64,000 nt of DNA, from positions 186,001 to 250,000 of the forward strand of contig CAWFNG010000020.1 in the NCBI GenBank assembly GCA_963817135.1, written 5' to 3'. The notes under the pieces are model-generated. The model was not told the origin of the DNA. It did not search any database and saw only the letters and a list, made by a program, of their open reading frames with translations. This document shows, in pieces, positions 49,129-58,005 of this stretch (the stretch's first letter is position 1; each line of letters starts with the position of its first letter). The position numbers and the translations under genes were made by a program. Origin of the DNA: VAZQ01 sp963817135. Its GTDB lineage: Bacteria; Pseudomonadota; Alphaproteobacteria; Rhizobiales; Xanthobacteraceae.

Positions 49129-50766
49129 ATGTTCGGTGAACAGGCCGCGTTTGTCGGATCGAAAGGCCAAAGCTCGTTCGCAGCTAACGCACTGCTGGCA
49201 GCCTGGTCTTTTCGTGTTCAGGCACTTCTGATTTGCGGCGCCGGCTTTTTGTCGGTCATCCTGGGGCCCGATAACAATTGGGACCTGCGCTATTATCATT
49301 TATATGCGCCGTGGGCCTATCTGCATCACCGGTATCTCTATGACATCGGTCCTGCGCAATTTCAGGGATTCTTCAATCCAACGGCGGACTTTTTGTTTTA
49401 TGCGCTGACATCCTCAAGGCTGAACGGTTTTCCGCGTATTGTCTCATTCATCATGGGGGTCGTGCACGGCATCAATGCCGCGCTGATTTTCACAATTGCC
49501 GCGCACGTACTGCGTCCGTTTCGGCGCGTGGAAGGCTTGATCCTCCAGGCGGTGGCTGTGTTGGTGGGCGTCTCGGGAGCCGGGTTCGTATCTCTGCTCG
49601 GAGTGACGACGAATGACCTTGTTGATTCGATCTTCGTCCTGGCATCGCTTCTCGGCGTTCTCAAGCTCGCCGAACGCGCTGGCAAACCTGCGGATTGGGC
49701 CTGGCCGGGACTGTGGCTCGGCATTGCATTCGGGCTGAAATACACGGCAGTCGTTTTCATTCCCGGATTGGCGCTGATCGCGTTCATCGCAGCTGCACGG
49801 CAGAGGTCCGCTCGCGGGCTGATGGTATTTGGCGTTGCCGCAATGCTGGGATTTCTTGTGGCGGCCGGGCATCATCTGCTGACGCTCTGGCGAGATTTCG
49901 GAAACCCGGTATTTCCGCTCTTCAATAATATCTTCCAGTCCCCATACTACGATCCCGTGGCGCTCCGCGACGGCCAGTTTCTCCCGCGCGATTTCTGGCA
50001 GGCGGTCGCCTATCCCTGGTTCTGGACGCAAACGAATCACGGTCTCGTTTCGGAGCTGCAATTCCGCGATTGGCGCGGCGCAATCGCCTACGCGGCGATA
50101 GTCGCGGGATTGCTGACGCTCGCGGTCGGCTATGTGCGTCAGAAGCATCTTCGCAACAGCGCTTTCGCGGAAACGCGCGGCCTCGGTCTCGTTTTCATCT
50201 TCGTGATCGTGTCGTATTTCGCCTGGGAATTCGTCTTCAGCGTCTACCGCTACGCGGTCACGCTCGAAATGCTGACTGGCGTCGTCACGATGGGCGCATT
50301 GATCTGGCTGTTTACCGATACGCGCCTGCGGGTCGCTATCTCGCTTGTGTTATTGAGCATCGTTGCCACGACGACCGTTTATCCCGATTGGGGTCGCGGT
50401 GAATATGGAGACAGGTATGTCGACATACGCGTTCCGCCGTTGCCGGTGAACAGCGTGGTGCTGATTGCCTCTTGGGAACCCGCCGCTTATTTCATTCCAT
50501 TTGCCGAGCCGACTGCGCAATATCTCGGGATCGAGAACAACTATCTGGAACTGTCGCAAAACAACAAACTTGCATCCGAGGTAAAGCGGCTCATGCAGAC
50601 ACCGGGGCGGCCGAAGTTCGTCGTCAGCGTTGGCGATTTCGACAGGAACGGACTGAACGCACTGTTGGAGCAGTTTGGCCTGCGATTAAGTGCATTGCCC
50701 TGCGAGCCCATTCGGTCGAACCTGGAGGTAGAAGCCTTGCGCCTCTGTGCGGCGGTGACCGATTAG
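49129..50766 (+). CDS. Polytopic membrane protein, GT-C-like, unknown function
   Basis: A 545-residue protein with about ten hydrophobic helices (for example ALLICGAGFLSVILG, GLILQAVAVLVGVSGAGF, FGVAAMLGFLVAA). After the first helix comes GPDNNWDLRYYHLYAPWAY, an acidic/aromatic loop reminiscent of the first periplasmic loop of GT-C glycosyltransferases. A soluble C-terminal tail of ~110 residues follows the last helix (VYPDWGRGEYGDRYVDI onward). GTG 49120, overlapping the cytochrome b561 stop, is an alternative start. I do not recognise a named family. It could transfer a lipid-linked sugar, but the acceptor and donor are unknown. Confidence 0.65.
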   Translation: MFGEQAAFVGSKGQSSFAANALLAAWSFRVQALLICGAGFLSVILGPDNNWDLRYYHLYAPWAYLHHRYLYDIGPAQFQGFFNPTADFLFYALTSSRLNGFPRIVSFIMGVVHGINAALIFTIAAHVLRPFRRVEGLILQAVAVLVGVSGAGFVSLLGVTTNDLVDSIFVLASLLGVLKLAERAGKPADWAWPGLWLGIAFGLKYTAVVFIPGLALIAFIAAARQRSARGLMVFGVAAMLGFLVAAGHHLLTLWRDFGNPVFPLFNNIFQSPYYDPVALRDGQFLPRDFWQAVAYPWFWTQTNHGLVSELQFRDWRGAIAYAAIVAGLLTLAVGYVRQKHLRNSAFAETRGLGLVFIFVIVSYFAWEFVFSVYRYAVTLEMLTGVVTMGALIWLFTDTRLRVAISLVLLSIVATTTVYPDWGRGEYGDRYVDIRVPPLPVNSVVLIASWEPAAYFIPFAEPTAQYLGIENNYLELSQNNKLASEVKRLMQTPGRPKFVVSVGDFDRNGLNALLEQFGLRLSALPCEPIRSNLEVEALRLCAAVTD

Positions 50767-50770
50767 CGGA

Positions 50771-51472
50771 TTATTCCCGCTTTGCCGTCACGGCATCATG
50801 GATTGCGCAACAGTGTTTGAAGATATTCGGCTGCGCCAGGACGAATTGCCTGAGCGGTGTATCTATTTCATAGAAGTAGATGTTGGCGACGAACCCATAG
50901 ATGCCCGCATCGATGCTGGTCGGCTCCCGCCCATGCACATAGCCGTTCGCCGGGATGAGATTCGCCAGGACGCACAGATCGGCAATCCCGCGCGCATAGG
51001 CGGCGTCCGGGTCGTAACGGCCGATGCCCTGGAAATAATAACGCTGCGAATTAAATTCCCGCGCCTTGGTTAGTCCCGCTTCCGTCAGGCTCGGGTGCTG
51101 CTTGAGCAATGCTTGGCGGAACAGCGGCCAGAACCGCTCATCCTGCCAGCGGGAATATGACATGACCCAATAGAGGTCATCGAGCATGCGCGTGATCATA
51201 TGCGTCGTGTCACGCTGGGCTTGAGTGAGCCCGGCGTCGATCGTGAGGCGGTATTTGCGAATGAGATGGGCGATGATGGTATCGCTGTCGCCAATCGTCT
51301 CTGTTTCGTCGAGGATATAAGGAAGCTGACCGCGCGGCGCTCGAGACGCATCGAAAATGTGCTCGTGCCGAAAGGGCACCCCGGCAAGCCGCAGGAAAGC
51401 GTAGACTTTCAGGCCATAGCCGTTGTTGTCGGCGACGCCGAACAATTCCGGGTATGAATAGAGAATGAGCAT
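50771..51472 (-). CDS. Glutathione S-transferase-fold protein (metaxin/FAXC-like)
   Basis: A 233-residue GST-fold protein. The N-terminal thioredoxin-like domain reads ILYSYPELFGVADNNGYGLK, with ASRAPRGQLPYILDETETIG (cis-Pro and the glutathione-type SDT turn in IGDSDTIIAHL). A helical C-terminal domain includes IPANGYVHGREPTSIDAGIY, like the Tom37/metaxin-type and failed-axon-connections families. I chose ATG 51472; a longer start at 51502 adds ten non-conserved residues. It is convergent with the membrane protein gene, 4 bp away. Confidence 0.82.
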   Translation of the reverse strand: MLILYSYPELFGVADNNGYGLKVYAFLRLAGVPFRHEHIFDASRAPRGQLPYILDETETIGDSDTIIAHLIRKYRLTIDAGLTQAQRDTTHMITRMLDDLYWVMSYSRWQDERFWPLFRQALLKQHPSLTEAGLTKAREFNSQRYYFQGIGRYDPDAAYARGIADLCVLANLIPANGYVHGREPTSIDAGIYGFVANIYFYEIDTPLRQFVLAQPNIFKHCCAIHDAVTAKRE

Positions 51473-51523
51473 CGAGCTTCCATTGCAATCGGTGCGGACC
51501 ATAGCAGAAGAGAGGGACCGAGG

Positions 51524-52654
51524 ATGCGCCTCAAATCAATGGCGTGCGTGCTGAGCTTCTGCGTCGCGCTTTGCTGGAATGCAATGCCCGCGGCAGCGAA
51601 GGGCGATCCGATCGCCATCGGCGCCGTGCTGCCGTTGACCGGCGATGCCGCGCATTGGGGAATTCCACCTCGCCATGGAGCGGAAATGGCGACTCAGGAA
51701 ATAAACGATGCCGGCGGCATTGGTCTGCGCAAATTGGCGCTTACGGTCGCGGACGATCGATGCAGTCCCAGCGACGGCGTTGCCGCCTTCGAAAAGATCA
51801 TGGCAACCGCAAAGCCGCCGGCAATCCTCGGTGCCGTTTGCAGCAGCGTCACCTTGGCCATTGCTCCCCATGCCGAGACCCGCAATGTGGTCTTGATCAG
51901 CCCCGCCTCGACCAGCCCGAAACTCACGGGCGCCGGAGATTTCATTTTTCGCGTCATCCCCTCCGGCAGCTTGCGGGGAAAGGTATTCGCGGAATACCTC
52001 TATCGCGACCGGGGGCTGCGCAAAGTCGCGGTTCTCTACATCAATAACGAAGGCGGCATCGGCGGCAGCAGTTCATTCAAGCAGCGGTTCACAGAGCTGG
52101 GTGGAACAGTGGTGTTCGAAGAGGCTTACCGGCAGGGCACGTTGGATCTTCGCGCTCAGCTCTCGAAAATCAAAGGCACAGATTCCGAAGGCGTCCTGGT
52201 TGGCTCTTATCCCCCCGATACCGTCGCAATCCTTAAGCAAGCCCGTGAGCTTCAACTACAGAAGCCGCTGTTTTTCACCACAGAGGCAGTACAAAATCCC
52301 GATGTGCTGCGGGAAGCGGGGGAAGCCGCCAATGGCGCGGTCTACATACTCGCAGCTCCGCCCGCGGGAGAGGCCGCGGAAAAGTTCAGCAAAGCGTATG
52401 CAGCGAAATTCGGACATGCGCCGGAGCTGTTTGCGGCAGAGGGCTATGACATCGTTCGTCTCATTGCCGACGCGATCGCTGGCGCCAAGGGGACATCGAT
52501 CAGTGGGGAGAGCCTTCGCGATTTCCTCCGTCAAGTTCGCAACTACGCCGGTGCATCGGGAACGATAACCTTCGACAAAAACGGCGACGTGGCAAAACCC
52601 TATGCCATCAGAACCATCGAAGCTGGCAACCCGAAAACGCTGGTTGTCAAATAA
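51524..52654 (+). CDS. ABC transporter substrate-binding protein, branched-chain amino acid (LivJ/K) type
   Basis: A 376-residue periplasmic type I binding protein. It has a signal peptide (MACVLSFCVALCWNAMPAAA), then PIAIGAVLPLTGDAAHWG typical of the Peripla_BP_6 family. NDAGGIGLRKLALTVADDRC, VCSSVTLAIAPHAE, VAVLYINNEGG and FAAEGYDIVRLIADAI follow. No Liv permease or ATPase genes are adjacent, so it is a solitary binding protein that may serve a transporter elsewhere or act as a sensor. The ligand is unknown. It converges with the Bug-family gene, 4 bp away. Confidence 0.88.
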   Translation: MRLKSMACVLSFCVALCWNAMPAAAKGDPIAIGAVLPLTGDAAHWGIPPRHGAEMATQEINDAGGIGLRKLALTVADDRCSPSDGVAAFEKIMATAKPPAILGAVCSSVTLAIAPHAETRNVVLISPASTSPKLTGAGDFIFRVIPSGSLRGKVFAEYLYRDRGLRKVAVLYINNEGGIGGSSSFKQRFTELGGTVVFEEAYRQGTLDLRAQLSKIKGTDSEGVLVGSYPPDTVAILKQARELQLQKPLFFTTEAVQNPDVLREAGEAANGAVYILAAPPAGEAAEKFSKAYAAKFGHAPELFAAEGYDIVRLIADAIAGAKGTSISGESLRDFLRQVRNYAGASGTITFDKNGDVAKPYAIRTIEAGNPKTLVVK

Positions 52655-52658
52655 CCAA

Positions 52659-53636
52659 TTATTCCGCCCTGATATTCGCCGCGCGGATCACTTTGCCCCA
52701 TTTGTCGGTTTCCTCGACAATGAGCTTGCCGAATTCGGCCGGCGAAAGCGAAAGCGGCGCATCGCCAAGGTCGGCGATGCGTTGCATGATCCTGGGATCG
52801 CCGAGCGCAGCGTTGATTTCGTGGTTGAGCTTGTCGATGATTTCGGCAGGAGTATTCCGAGGCGCGGCAATTCCTACATAGATGCTCGCGTCGTAATTCG
52901 GCAGGAACTCGGCCAAGGCCGGAACATCGGGCAATACGGCTGCGCGCTTTGCGCTGGTCACCGCCAGGGCGCGCAACCTGCCTGCCCTAATATATTCGAT
53001 GGATGACGCGGTGGTGCCGAAATAAACCTGCACCTGCCCGCCAAGGAGGTCGATGACGGCAGGGCCGCCGCCGCGGTAGGGCACATGCAGCATTTCGACC
53101 CCACTCAGGCTTCGGAATAGCTCCCAGTACATGTGCGGCGCGCTGCCGACGCCCGCGGAAGCGACGGTGATCTTGCCCGGATTGCTTTTTGCGTCAGCGA
53201 TCAGTTCAGAGACCGACTTTGCCGCAACCGACGGGTGCACGACGAGCACGCCGGGCGCGCGCGAAAGCGGAGCCACCGGGGCAATGTCCCGAACGAAATT
53301 GAATTTGAGATTGTCATAGAGCGTCGTATTCCAGGCATCGGCCGAGGTGGCGACGAGGAGCGTATAGCCGTCGGGCGGGGCGCGCACGACAGATTCCGCG
53401 GCAATGTTGCCGCCCGCGCCGGCGCGGTTCTCGATGATGAATTGCTGGCCGAGGCGCTCCGACAGCCATTGCCCGATCAGCCGGGCGTATGTGTCGTTCA
53501 CGCCGCCCGGCGGGAAGCCGGAAACGATGTGCACCGGCCGGGACGGATAGGCCTGCGCCCGGACGATGCGCGACAGGGCGGGGAGCGCGACAGCACCCGC
53601 TGCCAGCTCAAGGAATCGGCGGCGGAATAAGCGCAT
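52659..53636 (-). CDS. Tripartite tricarboxylate transporter substrate-binding protein (Bug/TctC family)
   Basis: A 325-residue periplasmic binding protein. ATG 53636 is preceded by AGAGGAA. A Tat-like or Sec signal (MRLFRRRFLELAAGAVALPA) is followed by YPSRPVHIVSGFPPGGVNDT, the hallmark Bug opening. ENRAGAGGNIAAESVVRAPP, HVPYRGGGPAVIDLLGGQVQ and LRALAVTSAKRAAVLPDVPA are further family blocks. TctA/TctB partners are absent, which is common for Bug proteins. The ligand is probably a carboxylic acid. Confidence 0.9.
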   Translation of the reverse strand: MRLFRRRFLELAAGAVALPALSRIVRAQAYPSRPVHIVSGFPPGGVNDTYARLIGQWLSERLGQQFIIENRAGAGGNIAAESVVRAPPDGYTLLVATSADAWNTTLYDNLKFNFVRDIAPVAPLSRAPGVLVVHPSVAAKSVSELIADAKSNPGKITVASAGVGSAPHMYWELFRSLSGVEMLHVPYRGGGPAVIDLLGGQVQVYFGTTASSIEYIRAGRLRALAVTSAKRAAVLPDVPALAEFLPNYDASIYVGIAAPRNTPAEIIDKLNHEINAALGDPRIMQRIADLGDAPLSLSPAEFGKLIVEETDKWGKVIRAANIRAE

Positions 53637-53719
53637 GGCAATTCCTCTTTGGTCGCAGCCGCGAAATCGAGACTCACAATTACTATCGCGTGCCGCCCTA
53701 CTGGGGCGCGTATCAGACT

Positions 53720-54685
53720 TCACCCCTCGGCAGAGTACGGGCGCGCCAGGGGCTGATGCGGAAGGTCGGGATGCGAACGGCCGAAATCGGGGACCGCTGA
53801 ATCCTGTCCGATCTCGATAATGCCGCGGCGAATGGCGCGGGTGCGGGTGAACTGCTTGAGCAGTGTCTCGCCGTCGCCGCGGCGGATGGCGCGGGTCAAG
53901 GTCGCCAGGTCCTCGCTGAACCTGCCGAGCATTTCCAGCACGGCATCCTTGTTGGCCAGGAAAACGTCCCGCCACATGGTCGGGTCGGACGCGGCAATGC
54001 GGGTGAAATCGCGAAACCCTCCCGCCGAGAATTGCAGCACTTCCGATCGCGTCACTTCCCGCAATTCGTCGGCGGTGCCGACGATGGTGTAGGCAATCAG
54101 GTGCGGCAGGTGGCTGGTGATGCCGAGCACGAGGTCATGGTGCTCGGCCGACATTGTCTCGACATTGGCGCCAAGGAGCGACCAGAAGGCTCGCAGCCGC
54201 TCAACCGCGGCCGCATCGGTGCTGGCAGTCGGCGTGAGAATGCACCAGCGGTTGACGAAGAGTTCGGCAAAGCCGGCATCGGGCCCGGAATTTTCCGTCC
54301 CTGCCACCGGATGGGCGGGCACCAAATGCACGCCGGGCGGAATGTGGGGCGACATTTCGCGCAGCACAGCACCTTTGACCGAGCCGACATCGGACACGAT
54401 GGCATCGGGGGCGAGATGCGCACTGACCTCGGCTGCGACAGCGCCGCAGGCGCCGACCGGCACGCACACGATGACGAGATCGGCCCCCGCAACGGCTGCG
54501 GCATTGGTCTCAACCACCTGGTCGGCAAGGCCAAGCTCGGCAACCCGCTGGCGCGTGGCAGCGGTGCGGGCCGTCGCAACGATTGCGCCTGCAGCCCCCT
54601 GGGCGCGCGCGGCCCGTGCAATCGATGAGCCGATCAGGCCCATGCCGATCAGCGCCAACCGGTTGCAGATCGCGCGGCCGTTCAT
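53720..54685 (-). CDS. tyrA: Prephenate/arogenate dehydrogenase
   Basis: NAD(P)-dependent oxidative decarboxylation of prephenate or arogenate in tyrosine synthesis. The 321 residues hold the dinucleotide motif LALIGMGLIGSSIARAARAQ, VSDVGSVKGAVL, the catalytic His in HLVPAHPVAGTENSGP, and GITSHLPHLIAYT with a conserved His. The start ATG overlaps the hisC stop (ATGA). With hisC and the chorismate mutase gene it makes a three-gene left-pointing operon: chorismate mutase - aminotransferase - dehydrogenase. Confidence 0.93.
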   Translation of the reverse strand: MNGRAICNRLALIGMGLIGSSIARAARAQGAAGAIVATARTAATRQRVAELGLADQVVETNAAAVAGADLVIVCVPVGACGAVAAEVSAHLAPDAIVSDVGSVKGAVLREMSPHIPPGVHLVPAHPVAGTENSGPDAGFAELFVNRWCILTPTASTDAAAVERLRAFWSLLGANVETMSAEHHDLVLGITSHLPHLIAYTIVGTADELREVTRSEVLQFSAGGFRDFTRIAASDPTMWRDVFLANKDAVLEMLGRFSEDLATLTRAIRRGDGETLLKQFTRTRAIRRGIIEIGQDSAVPDFGRSHPDLPHQPLARPYSAEG

Positions 54686-55785
54686 TTGCGCCCCATGAAC
54701 TCGGCGAGCGCAGCAACGACAAGTCGATTGGCTTCCTCGGTGCCAACGCTCATGCGCAGCGCATTCGGCAGCTTGTAGGCGTCGACACGCCGCAGAATGA
54801 GGCCGCGCTGGGTAAGGAAGGCATCCGCATCGGCGGCGGTGCGTCCTTTTTCCGTGGGGAAATGGATCAGCACGAAATTCGCAATGCTTGCCGTCACTTG
54901 CAAACCCAGGCGCGGAATCTCTGTGAGCAGCCACGCCAGCCACTGCTCGTTATGGGCGCGCGATTTCTCGAGATGCGCAGTGTCCTTGATTGCCGCTATT
55001 CCCGCCGCCATTGCCGCCGAATTCACATTGAAAGGGCCGCGGATTCGATTGATGGCATCGACCACATGCGCGGGCCCGTACAGCCAGCCCAGGCGCAGCG
55101 CGGCAAGGGCGTAGATTTTCGAGAACGTGCGGCACATCACCACGTTCTCCGAAGTCGCGACAAGCTCGATGCCGGCTTCGTAGTCGTTACGCCGAACATA
55201 TTCCGCATAAGCCGCGTCGAGAACGAGGAGGACGTGCGCAGGCAGTCCCCGGTGCAGCCGCTTGACCTCGTCGAACGGCAGGTAAGTCCCCGTGGGATTA
55301 TTGGGATTGGCGAGGAACACGACCTTGGTGCGCTCGCTCAAGGAAGCGAGCATGGCATCGACGTCGGCGGTGTAATTGGCCTCGGCCGTCGCAACCGGCC
55401 TTGCTCCTGACCCCAAAGTCGCGATGGGATAAACCAGAAAGGCGTGGGTGGTGTGGATCGCCTCGTCGCCGTCCTTGAGATAGGCATCGGCAATGAGATT
55501 GAGGAGATCGTCGGAACCTGCCCCGCACACGATGCGGTCGGGATCGAGGCCGAAGGCCCGCCCGATGGTCGCGCGCAAAGCCGTTGATGCCCCGTCGGGA
55601 TAATCCTCCAGGTGCGCCGCGACTTCGCGATAAGCAGCGATCGCCTGCGGGCTGGGGCCGAGCGGGCTTTCGTTCGACGAAAGCTTGAACGGTCGCGCAA
55701 CGCCGGGGGCGGTGCTCTTCCCCGGCACATAGGGATTAATCGTAAGGACGCCGGGGCGCGGCTGCGGACGCTGCAGGACCGTCAT
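54682..55785 (-). CDS. hisC: Histidinol-phosphate / aromatic aminotransferase
   Basis: PLP aminotransferase of the HisC family, 367 residues. The PLP Lys is Lys223 in TFSKIYALAALRLGWLYG. Other fold-type I blocks are NESPLGPSP, VCGAGSDDLLNLIADAYLKD, FLANPNNPTGTYLPFDEV and DAAYAEYV. Since it sits between chorismate mutase and tyrA, it probably transaminates aromatic keto acids (prephenate or arylpyruvates) as well as, or instead of, histidinol phosphate. It overlaps tyrA by 4 bp and follows the chorismate mutase gene by 3 bp. Confidence 0.92.
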   Translation of the reverse strand: MTVLQRPQPRPGVLTINPYVPGKSTAPGVARPFKLSSNESPLGPSPQAIAAYREVAAHLEDYPDGASTALRATIGRAFGLDPDRIVCGAGSDDLLNLIADAYLKDGDEAIHTTHAFLVYPIATLGSGARPVATAEANYTADVDAMLASLSERTKVVFLANPNNPTGTYLPFDEVKRLHRGLPAHVLLVLDAAYAEYVRRNDYEAGIELVATSENVVMCRTFSKIYALAALRLGWLYGPAHVVDAINRIRGPFNVNSAAMAAGIAAIKDTAHLEKSRAHNEQWLAWLLTEIPRLGLQVTASIANFVLIHFPTEKGRTAADADAFLTQRGLILRRVDAYKLPNALRMSVGTEEANRLVVAALAEFMGRK

Positions 55786-55788
55786 TAC

Positions 55789-56670
55789 TTAAGCTCCGCC
55801 GGAAGCGCCGCCGCCCAAGACGGGTCCGGCGGCGGTTACCGTATAGCGGGTCGCATGGCTGCCGACGAGAGTTGCGCTGCGCAGCGATGCTCCGCATTGC
55901 AGGATCGCGTCGGTCACCGCATCGATGCTGCCCCCTTGCGGCACCGACACAAGAAGCGCCGCGCCGTCGAAGGCACGATCAGGAACCGCGATTAGCTCGG
56001 CGAAGGCAGCGGCTTGCTCTGCCGCTTGCGTATTCCACCCGGCAATCCGCACGCTCCACATTTCGACTTCCCGCACCATTGCCTCAGGAGCGGCGCGCGA
56101 AATGACGAATACCGGAAGGGCAGCGGGATGATCGGCGCGTTCGACGAACGGCAGGCGCGCGATGATCTTGGGCGCGGACTCGAATTCCAGCGCGCTCCAC
56201 CAGGCGCCGGCGCCGGCGAGCGCCGCGGCGGGAACGAGCCCGAGATCGCCCTTTGATTCAGATACTGCCGCAACCACGCTGGCGGCACCGACATGCGGCA
56301 CGAACGGCACGGTGAACCCGAAATGAAAGCGCGCGGAATCGCGCATCAAGGCATCGCCGGCCGACATGTCGGCGTGGATCGAGAACGGCGCCTGGACATA
56401 GGTGAAAGTTGAAATGATGACGCGCCAAATGCTCTCGGCTGTCGCCAACGGCAGGATGCCGCGGTGACGCTTGACCAGCCGCCGCATCATCTCGGCTTCG
56501 CGCGCGGGGCGGAATGCGGATCCGGATTCCTGCGTCTGCTTTACCTTGATCAGCCGGTCGATGATTTCAGCACGCTTCATCAACAGGCCGTGCATTGCCT
56601 CATCGAGTTGATCGATCTCTTGACGCAGTTCGGCAAGCGCGCCTGTCTGAGAATTCGATGGTTTGGCCAT
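55789..56670 (-). CDS. Chorismate mutase (AroQ) with an additional C-terminal domain
   Basis: Converts chorismate to prephenate. The first ~90 residues are an AroQ helical domain (LAELRQEIDQLDEAMHGLLM, RAEIIDRLIKVKQ, FRPAREAEMMRRLV) with the usual Arg/Lys/Glu active-site positions. The remaining ~200 residues include AASVVAAVSESKGDLGLVPA, then ALPVFVISRAAPEAMV, and a closing TLVGSHATRYTVTAAG. This layout recalls a degenerate prephenate dehydratase plus regulatory segment, but I cannot find the dehydratase TRF motif. ATG 56670 is chosen; GTG 56679 is possible. It is the first gene of the aromatic operon and is divergent from metX. Confidence 0.82.
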   Translation of the reverse strand: MAKPSNSQTGALAELRQEIDQLDEAMHGLLMKRAEIIDRLIKVKQTQESGSAFRPAREAEMMRRLVKRHRGILPLATAESIWRVIISTFTYVQAPFSIHADMSAGDALMRDSARFHFGFTVPFVPHVGAASVVAAVSESKGDLGLVPAAALAGAGAWWSALEFESAPKIIARLPFVERADHPAALPVFVISRAAPEAMVREVEMWSVRIAGWNTQAAEQAAAFAELIAVPDRAFDGAALLVSVPQGGSIDAVTDAILQCGASLRSATLVGSHATRYTVTAAGPVLGGGASGGA

Positions 56671-56810
56671 GGCCGTCACCGCATTTGCTGCCGCGCATTG
56701 ATAGTGGCACCCTCGCGGAAAGCAAAGAAAACGTTGACAGCGGCGCCGCGCAGCCTATGTAAACCGCTCGCGGCGGGCTGCCGCAGGAGCATCCTGGCGG
56801 TTTGCTGATT

Positions 56811-58004
56811 ATGGGCGATCTCGACATCGGCGTCGCATTCGATCCGGCTGTTCGCGCCCACGAGGCGGATCATCCCCATTCCCCGGTTGCCCGTTTCGGC
56901 AGGGATAAGCCGCTGCCGCTCGATTGCGGCATCGAGCTTGCTCCGTTTCAGATTGCCTATCAGACCTACGGCACGCTCAATGCCGAGCGCAGCAACGCGG
57001 TGCTGATCTGCCACGCGCTCACCGGCGATCAGCACGTCGCGAACCTGCATCCCGTGACGCAGAAGCCGGGTTGGTGGGAAACCATGGTCGGTCCTGGACG
57101 GCCGATCGATACCGAACGCTATTTCGTCATCTGCCCGAATGTATTGGGCGGCTGCATGGGGACGACCGGCCCCGCTTCGCTCAACCCGAAGACCGGAATG
57201 CCGTGGGGGCTCGAATTTCCGGTCATTACCGTCCGTGACATGGTGCGCGCCCAGGCCATGCTGCTCGACTATCTCGGCATCGAATCGCTGTTCACCATGG
57301 CCGGCGGGTCGATGGGCGGCATGCAAGTGCTGCAATGGTGCGCGAGTTATCCGCAGCGGGTTTTTTCAGCGCTGCCGATCGCGACTTCGACGCGCCATTC
57401 CGCACAGAACATCGCCTTTCACGAAGTCGGCCGGCAAGCGGTGATGGCGGACCCGGAGTGGCGGCACGGCCGCTACTTCGTCGAAGGCACCAATCCGCAT
57501 CGCGGGCTCGCGGTCGCGCGCATGGGCGCGCACATCACCTACCTGTCGGACGCCGCGCTGCATCGCAAATTCGGGCGCCGCTTTCAGGATCGCGACAACC
57601 CGACCTTCTCGTTCGACGCGGACTTTCAGGTGGAAAGCTATTTGCGTCATCAGGGCAGCAGCTTCGTCGAGCGCTTCGACGCCAATTCATACCTCTATCT
57701 CACGCGCGCAATGGACTATTTCGATCTGGCGGCGGATTGCCAGGGCGTGCTGGCCAACGCCTTCAAGCATACTCCGACCCGGTTTTGCGTGGTCTCGTTT
57801 ACCTCGGATTGGCTGTTTCCGACCTCCGATTCGCGCGCGATCGTGCATGCGCTCAATGCCGGCGGGGCGCGCGTCTCCTTTGCCGAGATCGTCACCGACA
57901 AAGGCCATGACGCATTCCTCCTGGAGGAGCCGGAACTGTTCGAGATTGTGCGCGGTTTTCTCGAAGGCGCAGCCAAGGCGCGCGGTTTGCCCGGCACGCG
58001 GTAA
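56811..58004 (+). CDS. metX: Homoserine O-acetyltransferase
   Basis: Alpha/beta-hydrolase enzyme activating homoserine for methionine synthesis. From ATG 56811 it has 397 residues. The nucleophile is Ser167 in AGGSMGGMQVLQW; the later Asp (FTSDWLFPTSDSRAI) and His (DKGHDAFLLEEPE) complete the triad. YQTYGTLNAERSNAVLICHA and GGCMGTTGPASLNP are family blocks. Some MetX homologues use succinyl-CoA; sequence alone does not decide this. metW follows 1 bp after the stop, the usual proteobacterial pairing. Confidence 0.95.
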   Translation: MGDLDIGVAFDPAVRAHEADHPHSPVARFGRDKPLPLDCGIELAPFQIAYQTYGTLNAERSNAVLICHALTGDQHVANLHPVTQKPGWWETMVGPGRPIDTERYFVICPNVLGGCMGTTGPASLNPKTGMPWGLEFPVITVRDMVRAQAMLLDYLGIESLFTMAGGSMGGMQVLQWCASYPQRVFSALPIATSTRHSAQNIAFHEVGRQAVMADPEWRHGRYFVEGTNPHRGLAVARMGAHITYLSDAALHRKFGRRFQDRDNPTFSFDADFQVESYLRHQGSSFVERFDANSYLYLTRAMDYFDLAADCQGVLANAFKHTPTRFCVVSFTSDWLFPTSDSRAIVHALNAGGARVSFAEIVTDKGHDAFLLEEPELFEIVRGFLEGAAKARGLPGTR

Positions 58005-58005
58005 C

